Positions 1 to 9,503 are shown, counted from the stretch's first letter. The stretch: 64,000 bases of DNA from Kordiimonas sp. SCSIO 12603 (GCF_024398035.1 NZ_CP073748.1:3587001-3651000); one strand, 5' to 3'. Made by a program: numbers and translations. The notes: generated by a model not told the origin, from the letters alone.

Positions 1-175
1 CAAATATTTCAATATACTCATTCGTATCTGAGCTGGTGTGATTTGCTACAAACTCATTAATTACCGGTGCTGGCATTTCCCTATTCCCAAGTCTTTTAAT
101 CAAAACTTCTCCAGCCCCAAAACTCTGGCCGAAGTCATGCTTAATATTATTTTCGCTAAGTTCCTGACGAAACGG
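1..175 (-). pseudogene. Lamin-tail domain protein fragment, 5' end interrupted, runs off the window
   Basis: Read on the minus strand, 175 down to 1 is an open frame whose last 22 residues (VINEFVANHTSSDT, then NEYIEIF) match the start of lamin-tail (LTD) domains, which occur in exported bacterial nucleases and adhesion proteins. The same frame meets a TGA at 178-176. The only ATG after it is at 76-74, directly before the LTD strand, leaving no signal peptide although these proteins are normally exported. Further upstream all frames are closed by stops. I infer a gene that lost its 5' end or carries a premature stop, but the 3' part lies outside the window, so a short intact gene cannot be excluded. 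Confidence 0.45.
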
Positions 176-593
176 TCAGAAAGTTACGGGATATAAACCA
201 TTCATCAATGACATATTTATTAATAGAAATTTAACCATATTTAACTGATTGAATTATCAGCAAACTTTTCTATTTTATACACATGTGATCAAAAAAGTTT
301 AAATCACTTAAAACCATAGGTAGGATTTTCACTTTTGGTAAAGTTGCAGTGATTCACAAAATTTTAACTATTTTACAAGGCACTATCACAAGGCTATTTC
401 ACGAGTATTGTGCGCCTCTGATCTAGCAAAAAGTGTAGAGTTAAAAGTCTTATAAAAGTTAGAGGCAGCAATAATGAGAAGGGTTTTGTCAGCAGTATTA
501 AAGAAAATGGCGCGACAATCACCATGTTCCACATCTTGAAATAACGAGAAATCGCTTTTACATCAAGTGAGAAAATACACTTACTTTACATCA
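176..593. other. AT-rich intergenic stretch without a convincing gene
   Basis: About 420 bases, clearly AT-rich, with stops in all frames. A 21-codon frame (474-539, plus) is the only short ORF with a purine-rich leader, and nothing about its product is recognisable. It separates the interrupted LTD fragment from the convergent end of the CNNM-type gene. I see no clear promoter, terminator or repeat. Confidence 0.6.
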
Positions 594-1706
594 CTAAACA
601 TCCGTCCCATTCCCGGACTTGTCCTTATTAAGAACAGTTACATCAATCCCTAGTTTCCGTGCTCTTTCTTGCCATTGAAGGCGGGCCAGAGAACGCATAT
701 CTTCTACATTGTCCATCTCATCCATGATCTCCATACCCAAAAGGGCCTCAATCACGTCTTCAAGTGTTACAATCCCTTTAGTGCCGCCAAAAGCATCTTC
801 AACAAGGGCAATATGCTGTCTGCTATTCAAGAAATACTCTAACAAATCTGGGAGTGTACTATCTTCAGCGACACGCTTAATATCTCTTGATAAATCACTT
901 AATCGCGCATCTTGGTTAGCCTGCGTCTCAAACGCCAACACTTCATCCCTCAACACAACACCCTGAATATCATCAAGATTTTCACCATAAACCGGCATCC
1001 GGGAGAATGTATTTGCCAAACTTGCCTTTGAAGCTTCAACGATAGGTGTGTCAATATGTAGTGCAGCTACCACCGTACGAGGTGTCATAATATCAGTCGC
1101 GTTTAATTGGCTAAACTGGATAAGATTTCTAATGATCTTTGCTTCTTGTTTTTCAATATGCCCGGAACGCTCACCAATACTTGTCATGGCAAGAAGTTCA
1201 TCCCGGGAGAAAGGGTGAACTGGTTTACCTTTTGCTATTAGTTTAGTTAACCCTTCGGATACCCTGATAAGTGGATAAAGCAAGACAATGGAAAATCGGA
1301 TAAACCCCATGGTTGGCCCGATAAGGTTCGTCCAGTATATGGCCCCAATGGTTTTAGGAATAATTTCAGATAAAAATAAAATAGCCAGTGTCATTACACC
1401 TGAGAACACGCCAATCCAAGCACTACCGAACACTGTTGATGCCTGAGCACCCGCTGCAATAGCACCTAATGTATGTGCTATCGTATTCACACTAAGAATA
1501 GCCGCTAGTGAACGGTCCACATTATCCTGCCTAAGGCTTTTTAGCCGCTCAGCCCTCTCCGGATTTTCGCCTTTCATCTTCTCAATATACGAAGGTGTAA
1601 TACTGAGTAGTACAGCCTCTGCGATAGAGCAGAGGAATGAAAACAACAAAGCAATTGAAACGAAAATCACTAACAAGATAATGTCAGCTGATGATGGATC
1701 AGGCAT
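594..1706 (-). CDS. CNNM/CorC-type membrane protein with CBS pair
   Basis: 370 residues. The N-terminal half is a DUF21/CNNM transmembrane domain: hydrophobic segments at roughly 9-36, 68-86, 97-121 and 134-152, with the SEIIPKTIGA signature of the family. Residues about 200-325 form a CBS pair beginning near MTPRTVVAAL. Relatives (CorC, TlyC, PaeA/YtfL) are implicated in Mg/Co efflux or polyamine export. The usual C-terminal CorC_HlyC domain is missing, so the protein is shorter than the 420-450 residue form; this shorter DUF21-CBS form is also common. The ATG at 1706 follows GAGGAT. Which ion or solute it handles cannot be read from the sequence. Confidence 0.85.
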   Translation of the reverse strand: MPDPSSADIILLVIFVSIALLFSFLCSIAEAVLLSITPSYIEKMKGENPERAERLKSLRQDNVDRSLAAILSVNTIAHTLGAIAAGAQASTVFGSAWIGVFSGVMTLAILFLSEIIPKTIGAIYWTNLIGPTMGFIRFSIVLLYPLIRVSEGLTKLIAKGKPVHPFSRDELLAMTSIGERSGHIEKQEAKIIRNLIQFSQLNATDIMTPRTVVAALHIDTPIVEASKASLANTFSRMPVYGENLDDIQGVVLRDEVLAFETQANQDARLSDLSRDIKRVAEDSTLPDLLEYFLNSRQHIALVEDAFGGTKGIVTLEDVIEALLGMEIMDEMDNVEDMRSLARLQWQERARKLGIDVTVLNKDKSGNGTDV

Positions 1707-1804
1707 AAAGGCATCCTCACATTAAAGATAAAGTAAGGATACACACCAAACATAAACTGGTCTAAGTAAAAAAGAACCTGCAATCCCTACTTACTGGCTA
1801 GATT

Positions 1805-3271
1805 TTACCCACCTGCACAAATACTGTATCCCTCAGGGCATACCCCACCACCATATAGCTTTATAGCATGATCAAACTCATCATCTGTTAGTATCCGTGA
1901 GCTATGCCCATCAAGATAAGCGCTGACATCAAGGTTCAACCGATTAATCGCTTTTTTAAAATTCACCATATCCTTATGCACCCGCGGCAAAGCGGTCTTT
2001 AATTGGGTTTCATAGTGGTCTTCCGCAAACAGAAGTTTTGCCTGTGGGATATACATCACTAAATTATGCTCCGAATGAGCAGTAGAGATATCATAGATTT
2101 CCACCTGCCCATCAGCCAAAGAAGCAAATGTATCCACTTCTTGAACTTGCTCATCCTTGAGCTGTGTCCCCACCCTATCCTTCACGGCTGGCAAATGTTC
2201 TGTTGCCGTAATGATCGTAGCACCAAGCTCCGCAACCTCTGGAAGGACAGCCAGATGTTCACTGTGGTGATGAGTTAAAACAAAAGAGCGAACTGGCTTG
2301 CTTTCACCTCTATACTCATGGAGTTTCTCTAAGGTATCTTTAAAGCCCCGCTGCCCACCCGAAGCAATATAAGCATCACCCGTATCAACAAAAACCGTAT
2401 AGGATCGGCCTTTTCCTACCAGATATGTGTTTTTCGCAACTGCCTGTATTGTCCATTCAGATGTATCAAGCACTTCACCCCAAGGTGTGAAACCAGCAGG
2501 CACATTAAATGCGCCCTTTAGTGGCGGGTTCAAAATTACTTTCCGGTCAAGTGACACTTGCCGTGGTTGATCACCAACAAAGAAATTCATATCCTGCGCA
2601 TACACTATGCCATCAGCATGTATATGATTTGAGAAAACATAGCTCAGCGTACCTGCACGCGGGTGGCTTCGCTCCATTTTAGAGATAAAGCCGGTATCTT
2701 GCTGGATATAGAGAATCGCCTCAAATCCAGAAAGAAATCTCACCTTCAGCATTTCATGTAATGTGCCTCTAAAATAGCCGTTTCCCAAGTACTCGGCAGA
2801 GGTTAGAATCTTAGGCAACACGCGAGCAATCATCGTATCACTAGCCCTTACTGCACTTGCACCAACACTATCAAATGTCAACCAATCTTCATCTGAATAT
2901 TTCTGATTGAGAATATCGTAGAGGCGCCCCTTCTCACCGTCGAACACAAACCTTTCCAAATCTACAGAGGTGCGAGAAACACGCCAGGAAAGCATAGTTT
3001 TTCTGCGTTTCTCAAAATCTATAAGGAGCTCTGACTTTTCCCGGAAAAAGTCGGGTCGCTCCAAACTCGCATCTTGTCCTGGCCAAAGAAGTTTCTTATG
3101 CTCAAATATATTTATTGAACGAGCTAAGGTTAAATAATCCCCACCATAAACCTGATGCGTTTTGGCTATTATAGTTTCTTCTCTATCACCTGCCTGCAAT
3201 GAAACAGATGATGCAACAAACACTAAAAATAACGACACGGACATCTTTATCCGAGGTACGAAGCTTTTCAT
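1805..3271 (-). CDS. Exported metallo-beta-lactamase-fold hydrolase
   Basis: 488 residues from the chosen ATG at 3271, where a signal peptide begins (MKSFVPRIK, then a hydrophobic stretch ending SSVSLQAG). A longer frame to 3325 would put a poor 18-residue extension before it. The C-terminal 220 residues carry an MBL fold: the metal motif reads LTHHHSEHLA, with Glu where the family HxHxDH motif has Asp, followed by TAHSEHN and a late YLDGHSS. The N-terminal 270 residues look like an outer-membrane-lipoprotein-like beta domain. The substrate is unknown. I infer a periplasmic hydrolase. It ends before the CNNM-type gene on the same strand, separated by 98 bp. Confidence 0.75.
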   Translation of the reverse strand: MKSFVPRIKMSVSLFLVFVASSVSLQAGDREETIIAKTHQVYGGDYLTLARSINIFEHKKLLWPGQDASLERPDFFREKSELLIDFEKRRKTMLSWRVSRTSVDLERFVFDGEKGRLYDILNQKYSDEDWLTFDSVGASAVRASDTMIARVLPKILTSAEYLGNGYFRGTLHEMLKVRFLSGFEAILYIQQDTGFISKMERSHPRAGTLSYVFSNHIHADGIVYAQDMNFFVGDQPRQVSLDRKVILNPPLKGAFNVPAGFTPWGEVLDTSEWTIQAVAKNTYLVGKGRSYTVFVDTGDAYIASGGQRGFKDTLEKLHEYRGESKPVRSFVLTHHHSEHLAVLPEVAELGATIITATEHLPAVKDRVGTQLKDEQVQEVDTFASLADGQVEIYDISTAHSEHNLVMYIPQAKLLFAEDHYETQLKTALPRVHKDMVNFKKAINRLNLDVSAYLDGHSSRILTDDEFDHAIKLYGGGVCPEGYSICAGG

Positions 3272-3387
3272 AAAAACATTCCCGAACTGCCATTTATATA
3301 AAGTAATGAGCCAAGCTGATGGCATATGCGGAAAGCATACAGCTCAAATGTCGAGATTATGTCGTAATGAAGATTTTGGAAGAAAAG

Positions 3388-3474
3388 TGGTGCCCCCGGT
3401 CGGAATCGAACCGACACTCCCGTAAGGGAACGGGATTTTGAATCCCGCGCGTCTACCAATTCCGCCACAGGGGC
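3388..3474 (-). tRNA. tRNA-Leu (CAA)
   Basis: 87-base class II tRNA. The acceptor arm pairs GCCCCTG (5', from 3474) with CGGGGGC, followed by discriminator A and an encoded CCA at 3390-3388. The D arm has the leucine-type GCGGAATTGGTAGACGC. The anticodon stem GGGATT-CAA-AATCCC gives anticodon CAA, which reads UUG. A variable arm (about TTCCCTTACGGGAG) and a T arm GGTTCGATTCC follow. The gene overlaps no protein gene. Confidence 0.97.
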
Positions 3475-3499
3475 AACTGTCCGGTGAGGTAGTCGGCGC

Positions 3500-3527
3500 A
3501 TCATATCCAAAAAGGTCGCCTCGTCAA
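3500..3527 (-). promoter_or_regulatory. Sigma70-type promoter of tRNA-Leu
   Basis: On the minus strand TTGACG (3527-3522) and TATGAT (3505-3500) are separated by 16 bases. This places the start site near 3493, about 20 bases before the mature tRNA. A GC-rich GCGCCG follows the -10, as in stringently controlled stable RNA promoters. Inferred from sequence only. Confidence 0.65.
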
Positions 3528-3620
3528 GCTGCGAATATCCTAAAATAAATATATCCCTGATTGTTACCCTCCCGGCTTTTTGCTAAGGCTGAAAGCAACA
3601 TTGCACCGGGGAGAAAATGT

Positions 3621-4199
3621 GTGCTCAGAAAGCTATATGACTGGACCATAGAAAAAGCACAAAGCCCAGCTAGCGAGCGCTGGCTTGGAGGTCTGGCATT
3701 TGCGGAAAGTAGCTTTTTCCCGATCCCTATTGATATCATGTTAATTCCAATGATTTTGACAAATCGGCTGAAAGCGTGGCGCCTTGCCACTATCACCCTC
3801 ATCATGTCTGTGCTGGGTGGTGTTGCTGGCTATATGATTGGCGCTTTCCTTTTTGAAGTGATTGGTCAGCCCATCATTGATTTTTATGGGTACGGTGAGA
3901 AATTTGCCGAATTTCAGGAATACTATAAAGAATATGGTATCTTGATTGTGCTTGTAGCTGGTTTCACACCACTGCCGTTCAAAGTGGTTACCATTGCTTC
4001 GGGAGCAGTAGGGCTGAACCCTGCAGTTTTCACGTTGGTTTCTATTCCAGCCCGCGGTGCGCGTTTCTATCTGGTAGCAGCTCTTCTCTATATGTTCGGG
4101 GAACCTATCAAAGATTTTATCGAAAAACGCTTGGGTTTAGTGACAAGTGCGATGATGATATTGGGCATTCTCGGCTTTGTAGCGATTAAATATATTTAG
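3621..4199 (+). CDS. YqaA-family (DedA/VTT-like) inner-membrane protein
   Basis: 192 residues from a GTG at 3621 preceded by GGGGAG at good spacing. Upstream in-frame codons to 3561 overlap the tRNA promoter region and are unlikely. The protein has the YqaA/SNARE-associated (VTT) pattern: FAESSFFPIPIDIMLIPM in the first re-entrant helix, then AGFTPLPFKVVTIASGA in the second, with several hydrophobic helices. DedA-type proteins take part in undecaprenyl-phosphate or phospholipid flipping, but YqaA's own role is unknown. It lies 7 bp upstream of dsbB and probably shares its transcript with dsbB and coq7. Confidence 0.85.
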   Translation: MLRKLYDWTIEKAQSPASERWLGGLAFAESSFFPIPIDIMLIPMILTNRLKAWRLATITLIMSVLGGVAGYMIGAFLFEVIGQPIIDFYGYGEKFAEFQEYYKEYGILIVLVAGFTPLPFKVVTIASGAVGLNPAVFTLVSIPARGARFYLVAALLYMFGEPIKDFIEKRLGLVTSAMMILGILGFVAIKYI

Positions 4200-4206
4200 G
4201 GATAAT

Positions 4207-4692
4207 ATGAACACCTTCCTTCAAACACTTATCAAAGAGCAACCGGTTCGCTTTGGCGGTCTTGTGGCTTTCGGCTTGCTTGCCGGCGCATATGGTTTTC
4301 AGTTTGCTGGGTACCCTCCATGTGAAATGTGTTGGTGGCAACGCTACCCCTATATGGCCATGATACTACTCGTGCTTGCCTCTGTTTTCACCAAAACAGA
4401 TAAAAACCGTTGGGTACTACTCCTCGTAACTCTTCTTTTTGCTGCGGATGCATCCATCGCTGTTTTCCATGCAGGTGTTGAACAAAAATGGTGGGAAGGT
4501 TTCACCACATGTTCATCGGGGCTTGATTTATCTGGCAATATTGAAGATGCGCTCGCCGCTATTAATGCGGCCCCTGTCGTACGGTGCGACGAAATACCAT
4601 GGTCCCTTTTCAGCATTTCAATGGCAGGCTATAATGCAATTATCGCAACCGGTATGACCATCTACTGCGCAGTAAAGTTCAAACGGTCCTGA
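4207..4692 (+). CDS. dsbB: Disulfide bond formation protein DsbB
   Basis: 161 residues with four membrane segments. It oxidises DsbA and passes electrons to ubiquinone. Both redox pairs are visible: C39-x2-C42 (PPCEMCWWQRYPYM) and the periplasmic C102 and C127 (TTCSS, RCDE). The conserved Trp-Trp-Gln-Arg after the first pair fits quinone binding. It sits between yqaA and coq7. The coupling to coq7, a ubiquinone biosynthesis gene, makes functional sense and is frequent in alphaproteobacteria. Confidence 0.93.
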   Translation: MNTFLQTLIKEQPVRFGGLVAFGLLAGAYGFQFAGYPPCEMCWWQRYPYMAMILLVLASVFTKTDKNRWVLLLVTLLFAADASIAVFHAGVEQKWWEGFTTCSSGLDLSGNIEDALAAINAAPVVRCDEIPWSLFSISMAGYNAIIATGMTIYCAVKFKRS

Positions 4693-4705
4693 AAGCACGT
4701 TCGCC

Positions 4706-5296
4706 ATGACAGATAAAGAACCAGTTCATAAACCAACGCTTGAAAAGCAAACGCCTGCACGCCCACTTCCGGGTGACCGGGATATATCCGAGCAAGCGAA
4801 GCGCATGATCCGTGTTGACCATGCTGGTGAATTCGGCGCTGTGCGCATATATGCGGGTCAGCGCGCTATCATGGGCGACAAACATCCTAAAGCAGGCCTC
4901 CTTAAGCATATGTACGAGCAAGAAGAAGTGCATCTGGAGCGTTTCAACAAGTTCATTCGCGAACGCGGCGTGCGCCCAACTATCATGGCGCCTTTCTGGC
5001 ATGTTGCAGGTTTTGCGCTAGGTGCAGGTACAGCCCTGATGGGTGAAAAGGCTGCTATGGCCTGCACACAGGCTGTAGAAGAAGTGATCGATGATCATTA
5101 CCAACACCAGCTTGATACCCTTGATGGTGCGGATCCTGAGCTTGAGGAAATGATTGAGGTTTTTCAGGCTGAGGAAGTGGAACACAAACGTATTGCGGAA
5201 GAACACGGTGCTGAAGAAGCACCGGGTTATCCTGTTCTTTCAGCAGCTATCAAAGCTGGCTGTAAAGCTGCAATCTGGATTTCCAAAAGAGTATAA
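4706..5296 (+). CDS. coq7: Demethoxyubiquinone hydroxylase Coq7
   Basis: 196 residues. Coq7 is a di-iron monooxygenase for the last hydroxylation of ubiquinone synthesis. The ligand motifs are present: HAGEFGAVRIYAG (Glu), EQEEVHLERF (ExxH), EEVIDDHYQHQL, and EEVEHKRIAEEHGA (ExxH). The C-terminal amphipathic helix (YPVLSAAIKAGCKAAIWISKRV at the very end) is the membrane anchor of the family. The start at 4706 is 13 bp after dsbB stops, so this is the last gene of the yqaA-dsbB-coq7 unit. Confidence 0.95.
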   Translation: MTDKEPVHKPTLEKQTPARPLPGDRDISEQAKRMIRVDHAGEFGAVRIYAGQRAIMGDKHPKAGLLKHMYEQEEVHLERFNKFIRERGVRPTIMAPFWHVAGFALGAGTALMGEKAAMACTQAVEEVIDDHYQHQLDTLDGADPELEEMIEVFQAEEVEHKRIAEEHGAEEAPGYPVLSAAIKAGCKAAIWISKRV

Positions 5297-5309
5297 GCAT
5301 CAAAATCCT

Positions 5310-5885
5310 CTAACTTTCCAGCTCTGCATCCCAATATAAAAAATCCCGCCAACTTTCATGAAGATAGTTAGGCGGGAATAAACGTCCAATAGTATGTAAT
5401 TCAGTAGCAGTCGGCCTATAGGGCCAGCGCCTTATGTGCATGCCTGCTTCTTGGGGTGTTCTTCCACCCTTTCGCATATTACACGGTGCGCAGGCTGCCG
5501 AGATATTTTCCCAGCTAGTTCGCCCGCCTTGTGTTCTGGGGATCACATGATCAAAGGTAAGGTCTTCTTTCGAACCGCAGAACTGGCATGTAAATTGGTC
5601 TCTAAGAAACAAATTAAAGCGAGTAAATGCAGGATATTCAGGCTGTTTCACATATTCCTTAAGCGCAATAACACTGGGCAGTTTCATACTAAAAGATGGT
5701 GACCGTACTTCCCTGTCGTATTCAGAAACAATATTCACACGATCAAGGAAAACAGCCTTTAAGGCCAATTGCCAATTCCAAAGACTAAGCGGATAATAAC
5801 TGAGCGGTCGATAATCCGCATTCAGCACCAGTGCCGGACAGGATTCCGGTGATCTCTGGCTGGTTGGCACAAAGTTAATGCCCAT
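5310..5885 (-). CDS. HNH endonuclease family protein
   Basis: 191 residues from ATG 5885. A TTG at 5906 would add seven residues, but GGGGGA lies at workable distance before the ATG. The HNH core is at about 115-165: CQFCG, then LTFDHVIPRTQGG, WENISAACAPCNMRKG, with two CxxC zinc knuckles. The N-terminal part (CPALVLNADYRPLSYYPLSLWNWQLALKAV) is the standard lead of the single-copy alphaproteobacterial HNH family. Its cellular role is not established. It converges on coq7, with 13 bp between. Confidence 0.88.
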   Translation of the reverse strand: MGINFVPTSQRSPESCPALVLNADYRPLSYYPLSLWNWQLALKAVFLDRVNIVSEYDREVRSPSFSMKLPSVIALKEYVKQPEYPAFTRFNLFLRDQFTCQFCGSKEDLTFDHVIPRTQGGRTSWENISAACAPCNMRKGGRTPQEAGMHIRRWPYRPTATELHTIGRLFPPNYLHESWRDFLYWDAELES

Positions 5886-6125
5886 TCTTTCGGTCCCCCT
5901 GAACAATCAGACACGGGCAAAACCGATACAACAATCGGTGCTGCCATATACTCAACTCCGATACTCAGTAGAATCAAGATACAGTATTACAGCAGTATGA
6001 CAAAATACTATATTATGTGCTTTGCTACTTTTTTCTGTATTTTTTAATACGCATACAAACCAAAATCAGATGGCAAAAACAGCGTTTCCTATTTTCTTTT
6101 TCTTCTCATATCTTATGGTGCAGCT

Positions 6126-6974
6126 ATGACAGAAAATGACCAGAAATCACATACGTTCACCACACGCTTTGCCCCCAGCCCAACGGGGGGATTACATATG
6201 GGGCATGCCTATTCAGCGCTTCTCGCCTTTCATGAAGCGCAAAAGCATAATGGACGTTTTCTGCTCCGGATCGAGGATATTGATACCACCCGCTGCAAAC
6301 CTGAATTTATTGAAGATATCTACAGGGATTTAGAGTGGCTTGGCCTTAGATGGGAAGCCCCCGTTCGGTGTCAGAGTCAACACTTCACTGATTTTCAGCA
6401 AGCACTTGATACGCTTAAAAGCATGGGGGTTATCTACCCATGTTTTTGCACCCGGAAAGAAATCCAGAACACTCAGCCCCAAATAGGGCCAGAAGGCATT
6501 ATCTATCCCGGCACCTGCAAACATCTAACCGCAGAAGAACAGCAACAGCTTATAGATGTGGGTAAATCTCATTCATGGAGGTTAAATCTGGATGCCGCAC
6601 TAGAAAAAATAGACACACCTATGTTTTGGCGGGATCAAATCGCAAGACAAATAGCTGCGACCCCTGAACTACTGGGAGATGTTATTCTAGCGAGAAAAGA
6701 TACACCAACGAGCTATCACCTTTCCGTTGTGGTGGATGATGCTTTGCAAAACATCACCCATGTAATCAGAGGAAAAGACCTCTGGCATGCGACACACATT
6801 CATGTGGTTTTGCAGGCTCTTCTTAAGCTTCCGCAACCTCAATACTGGCACCATGATTTGCTGCTTGACGAAAGCGGTGAAAAGTTCGCTAAACGCAACA
6901 AATCCATGACGCTAAAGTCCATTCGCGAGGGCGGTACTAGCGTAAAAGATTTATACACAAAGCTGGGCTTTTAA
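6126..6974 (+). CDS. gluQ: Glutamyl-Q tRNA(Asp) synthetase
   Basis: 282 residues, a truncated GluRS paralogue without the anticodon-binding domain. It attaches glutamate to queuosine-34 of tRNA-Asp. Visible: the HIGH-type motif PSPTGGLHMGHAYSAL near residues 17-32, a zinc site (CFC near 113 plus YPGTCKHL), RIEDIDTTR, and a KMSKS equivalent GEKFAKRNKS. The length is typical (about 290). It runs into the convergent aminopeptidase gene, whose stop is immediately adjacent. Confidence 0.93.
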   Translation: MTENDQKSHTFTTRFAPSPTGGLHMGHAYSALLAFHEAQKHNGRFLLRIEDIDTTRCKPEFIEDIYRDLEWLGLRWEAPVRCQSQHFTDFQQALDTLKSMGVIYPCFCTRKEIQNTQPQIGPEGIIYPGTCKHLTAEEQQQLIDVGKSHSWRLNLDAALEKIDTPMFWRDQIARQIAATPELLGDVILARKDTPTSYHLSVVVDDALQNITHVIRGKDLWHATHIHVVLQALLKLPQPQYWHHDLLLDESGEKFAKRNKSMTLKSIREGGTSVKDLYTKLGF

Positions 6975-9503
6975 TTACTTCCCACCTGTTAATTTATGAG
7001 CCCGCTTTGTCTGATCTGCTGCTTGTAAAAGTTTTAACTTCAGTTGGTAATTATAACTCGGATGTTCTTTCAAGAAGGTATCAATCATATCGACAGCCTC
7101 TTCTGATCGGTGTGAATTCAACGTCGCGACTATCCAACGCCCTGGAAAGAAAATATCACCAGTTTTCTGAATGTCTTCTAACAGCTCAATACTTGGTTCA
7201 ATAAATCTTTCAGCATGTTTGCGCCTTAAAGGGTGATGCAAATAAGAAATTGCAGATAAAACCCAAGCTTCTACTGCACGATGTTTTTCTTGCTTTAACA
7301 ATTCAAAGAAAGTTTCTCTGATATTCCTATCCGGTGAAAGGGCTCCTGCCACAAATTTAAACCTGTGTTGACGATCTGGGTTCTGAATTGCAGCATATTG
7401 CTGATTAATAATTTTTTGCCCAAACTTGGGAAGTTTAATCGCTAATGTGGAAGCAAGTCTTATTCTGTCAATCTCAGACAAGACCAAACCTTCAATTTCA
7501 ATGGTACCTTCCCATACAGCATACAAATAACTCAACTGCTTACGTGAAATGGCAATATTTTGAAAACTACGAAATAACCGTTTCTGGATCGATTTATTTG
7601 TTTCCGAAAGCACTGCTTTTAAGAGCATTGCTTCCAATTCTTTTGCGGTTTTGTTGCGCTGTTTTTCAGGCAGAAAATTCCAGAAGATATTTTCGATCTG
7701 TGTAAGAACTAAACCCTGTAATAACTGATTAGGTTCCTGAAACATCCTTTCAGACAAGAAATTATAGTATTCATATGGCGCTATAGATTTGTCACCACCC
7801 AGCATACGTTCATATGCACTAATGAAAACACTAGCTCTTTCCAATTCAGAAAACGCCCCCCAGTGCTCCCTAATCGATCCCAAATCAACGGGGAAAACAC
7901 CGTAGCCTTTACCGTCTGTGTTGAAGAGCAACACATCACCTTCAGCCAGTACGACATCCACGTTTGCATCTGCGAAATTAACTGTTTGGCTTTTAGAAGC
8001 ACCATCTAATTTACGAACGGTGAATTGCTGCGGCCACACTCTTCCTTTATTCATAGGGTCAGACTGTTCCAAACCACTACCGGAGACATTAATATATGGC
8101 ATCCTGGGTGAATTAACCCACACTTCACTCCATGCTTTCAGGTCGTGCTCTGAACGTCGATCTAGAATGCTGATCAACCCCGGCCATGTAGCATTGGCAC
8201 CGGCAAATGTATTTAAATACTCTTGGATACCTGTTTGGAACTCTTCCTTACCTAAAAGCAACTCAAGCTGCTGCATCATAATCGGCGCTTTATTGTAGAT
8301 AATACTGCCATACAAAGTGCCTGCCTCATTTAAATTTGGCAGTTCCTGACGGATAGCATTTGCCCCTTCAGTTCGGTCTACTGCATAAGCCCTTGGGAAA
8401 TTTCTGATATGAAAATTCAGATCATGGTTCACATCAGGAAAGCTTGGGTTAACAATTTTCGCAGCCATAAAATTAGCAAACACTTCTTTGGTCCATACAT
8501 CATTGAACCAATCCATCGTTACGAGGTTACCAAACCACATATGCGCAACTTCATGTGCAATAAGATTTGCTCGCCCAAGCTCCTGAGCTTTTGATGCATC
8601 TTTCTCCAGAAACAAACTGCTTGCCCGGTACTGAATGGCACCAACGTGTTCCATACCGCCATACTGAAAGGCTGGAATTAAGGCGAAATCCATTTTCTGA
8701 AAGGGATGCTTGATACCCGTATAGTCTTCAAGCCATTTAAGTGCCGCATAATGCTGATCAAAAATTTCATCCACATTTTGCTCTAATTTTTCTGTATCAG
8801 TTTCGCGGTGCAGCATCTGGAAAATTTGACCGTTATGTTCCCGGCGTACGACATCAAAACGGCCAGCAACAAAGGAGAAAAGATAACTACTGATACGGTC
8901 ACTGGTTTGAAAGGCTATGGTTTTCACGCCAGCATCTATGGATTGGTGTTTCACTGCACCATTAGCAATTGCCTGCCAGGCTTCTGGCATTGTAAGGGTA
9001 AGATTATAGGTAGCTTTCAGGTTTGGTTGATCAAACACCGGAAAGGCAGTTCTGGCACGGTCGGGCACGAACAGTGTATAAAGATAATCATCGTTCCGGT
9101 TTAAAGAACTTTGCCCCGCGAAAAACTCTATTTTAACACTATTTTCACCAGCATTAAGGAATGTACCACTTAGCACCAAATGTTCTTTTTCAAATCTGAT
9201 ACTTCTTTCCGTATCATTCACCCACAACTGACGTATTTTTTCGCCGTTCTCTTTGAAATCCAACTGCAACGTTTCAGGAATACTGGAAAGAGCAAACGTA
9301 ATAATTGCTTGGCTGTTAATTTCAGCTTCTGCATCATCCTTCAGATTAAAAGTGAGATCATAGTGGATATTGGAGAGAAGCTGCTTTCGTTCTTTCGCAA
9401 GCTCAAGAGACACACCTGGCTCAATCGGAGCGGCTAAAACATTACTTTCACTAAAAGAAATCCAAACTAGTAAAGCAGTAAACAAGCTAAAGAGTCGCGG
9501 CAT
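6975..9503 (-). CDS. Exported M1-family aminopeptidase (PepN-like)
   Basis: 842 residues with an N-terminal signal peptide (LFSLFTALLVWISFS, cleavage near NVLAA). The gluzincin motif HEVAHMWFGNLVT is followed by the distal Glu in WTKEVFANF. The exopeptidase motif appears as GGMEHVGA where the family has GAMEN-like sequence. An ERAP1-like helical C-terminal domain fills the last 350 residues. Family knowledge: a zinc aminopeptidase trimming N-terminal residues, here probably in the periplasm. It is not the canonical cytoplasmic PepN because of the signal peptide. Confidence 0.9.
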   Translation of the reverse strand: MPRLFSLFTALLVWISFSESNVLAAPIEPGVSLELAKERKQLLSNIHYDLTFNLKDDAEAEINSQAIITFALSSIPETLQLDFKENGEKIRQLWVNDTERSIRFEKEHLVLSGTFLNAGENSVKIEFFAGQSSLNRNDDYLYTLFVPDRARTAFPVFDQPNLKATYNLTLTMPEAWQAIANGAVKHQSIDAGVKTIAFQTSDRISSYLFSFVAGRFDVVRREHNGQIFQMLHRETDTEKLEQNVDEIFDQHYAALKWLEDYTGIKHPFQKMDFALIPAFQYGGMEHVGAIQYRASSLFLEKDASKAQELGRANLIAHEVAHMWFGNLVTMDWFNDVWTKEVFANFMAAKIVNPSFPDVNHDLNFHIRNFPRAYAVDRTEGANAIRQELPNLNEAGTLYGSIIYNKAPIMMQQLELLLGKEEFQTGIQEYLNTFAGANATWPGLISILDRRSEHDLKAWSEVWVNSPRMPYINVSGSGLEQSDPMNKGRVWPQQFTVRKLDGASKSQTVNFADANVDVVLAEGDVLLFNTDGKGYGVFPVDLGSIREHWGAFSELERASVFISAYERMLGGDKSIAPYEYYNFLSERMFQEPNQLLQGLVLTQIENIFWNFLPEKQRNKTAKELEAMLLKAVLSETNKSIQKRLFRSFQNIAISRKQLSYLYAVWEGTIEIEGLVLSEIDRIRLASTLAIKLPKFGQKIINQQYAAIQNPDRQHRFKFVAGALSPDRNIRETFFELLKQEKHRAVEAWVLSAISYLHHPLRRKHAERFIEPSIELLEDIQKTGDIFFPGRWIVATLNSHRSEEAVDMIDTFLKEHPSYNYQLKLKLLQAADQTKRAHKLTGGK

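Noticed and set aside
474-539. 21-codon ORF in the first intergenic region
   Set aside because: No recognisable product, no conservation that can be seen, and weak ribosome site; probably random.
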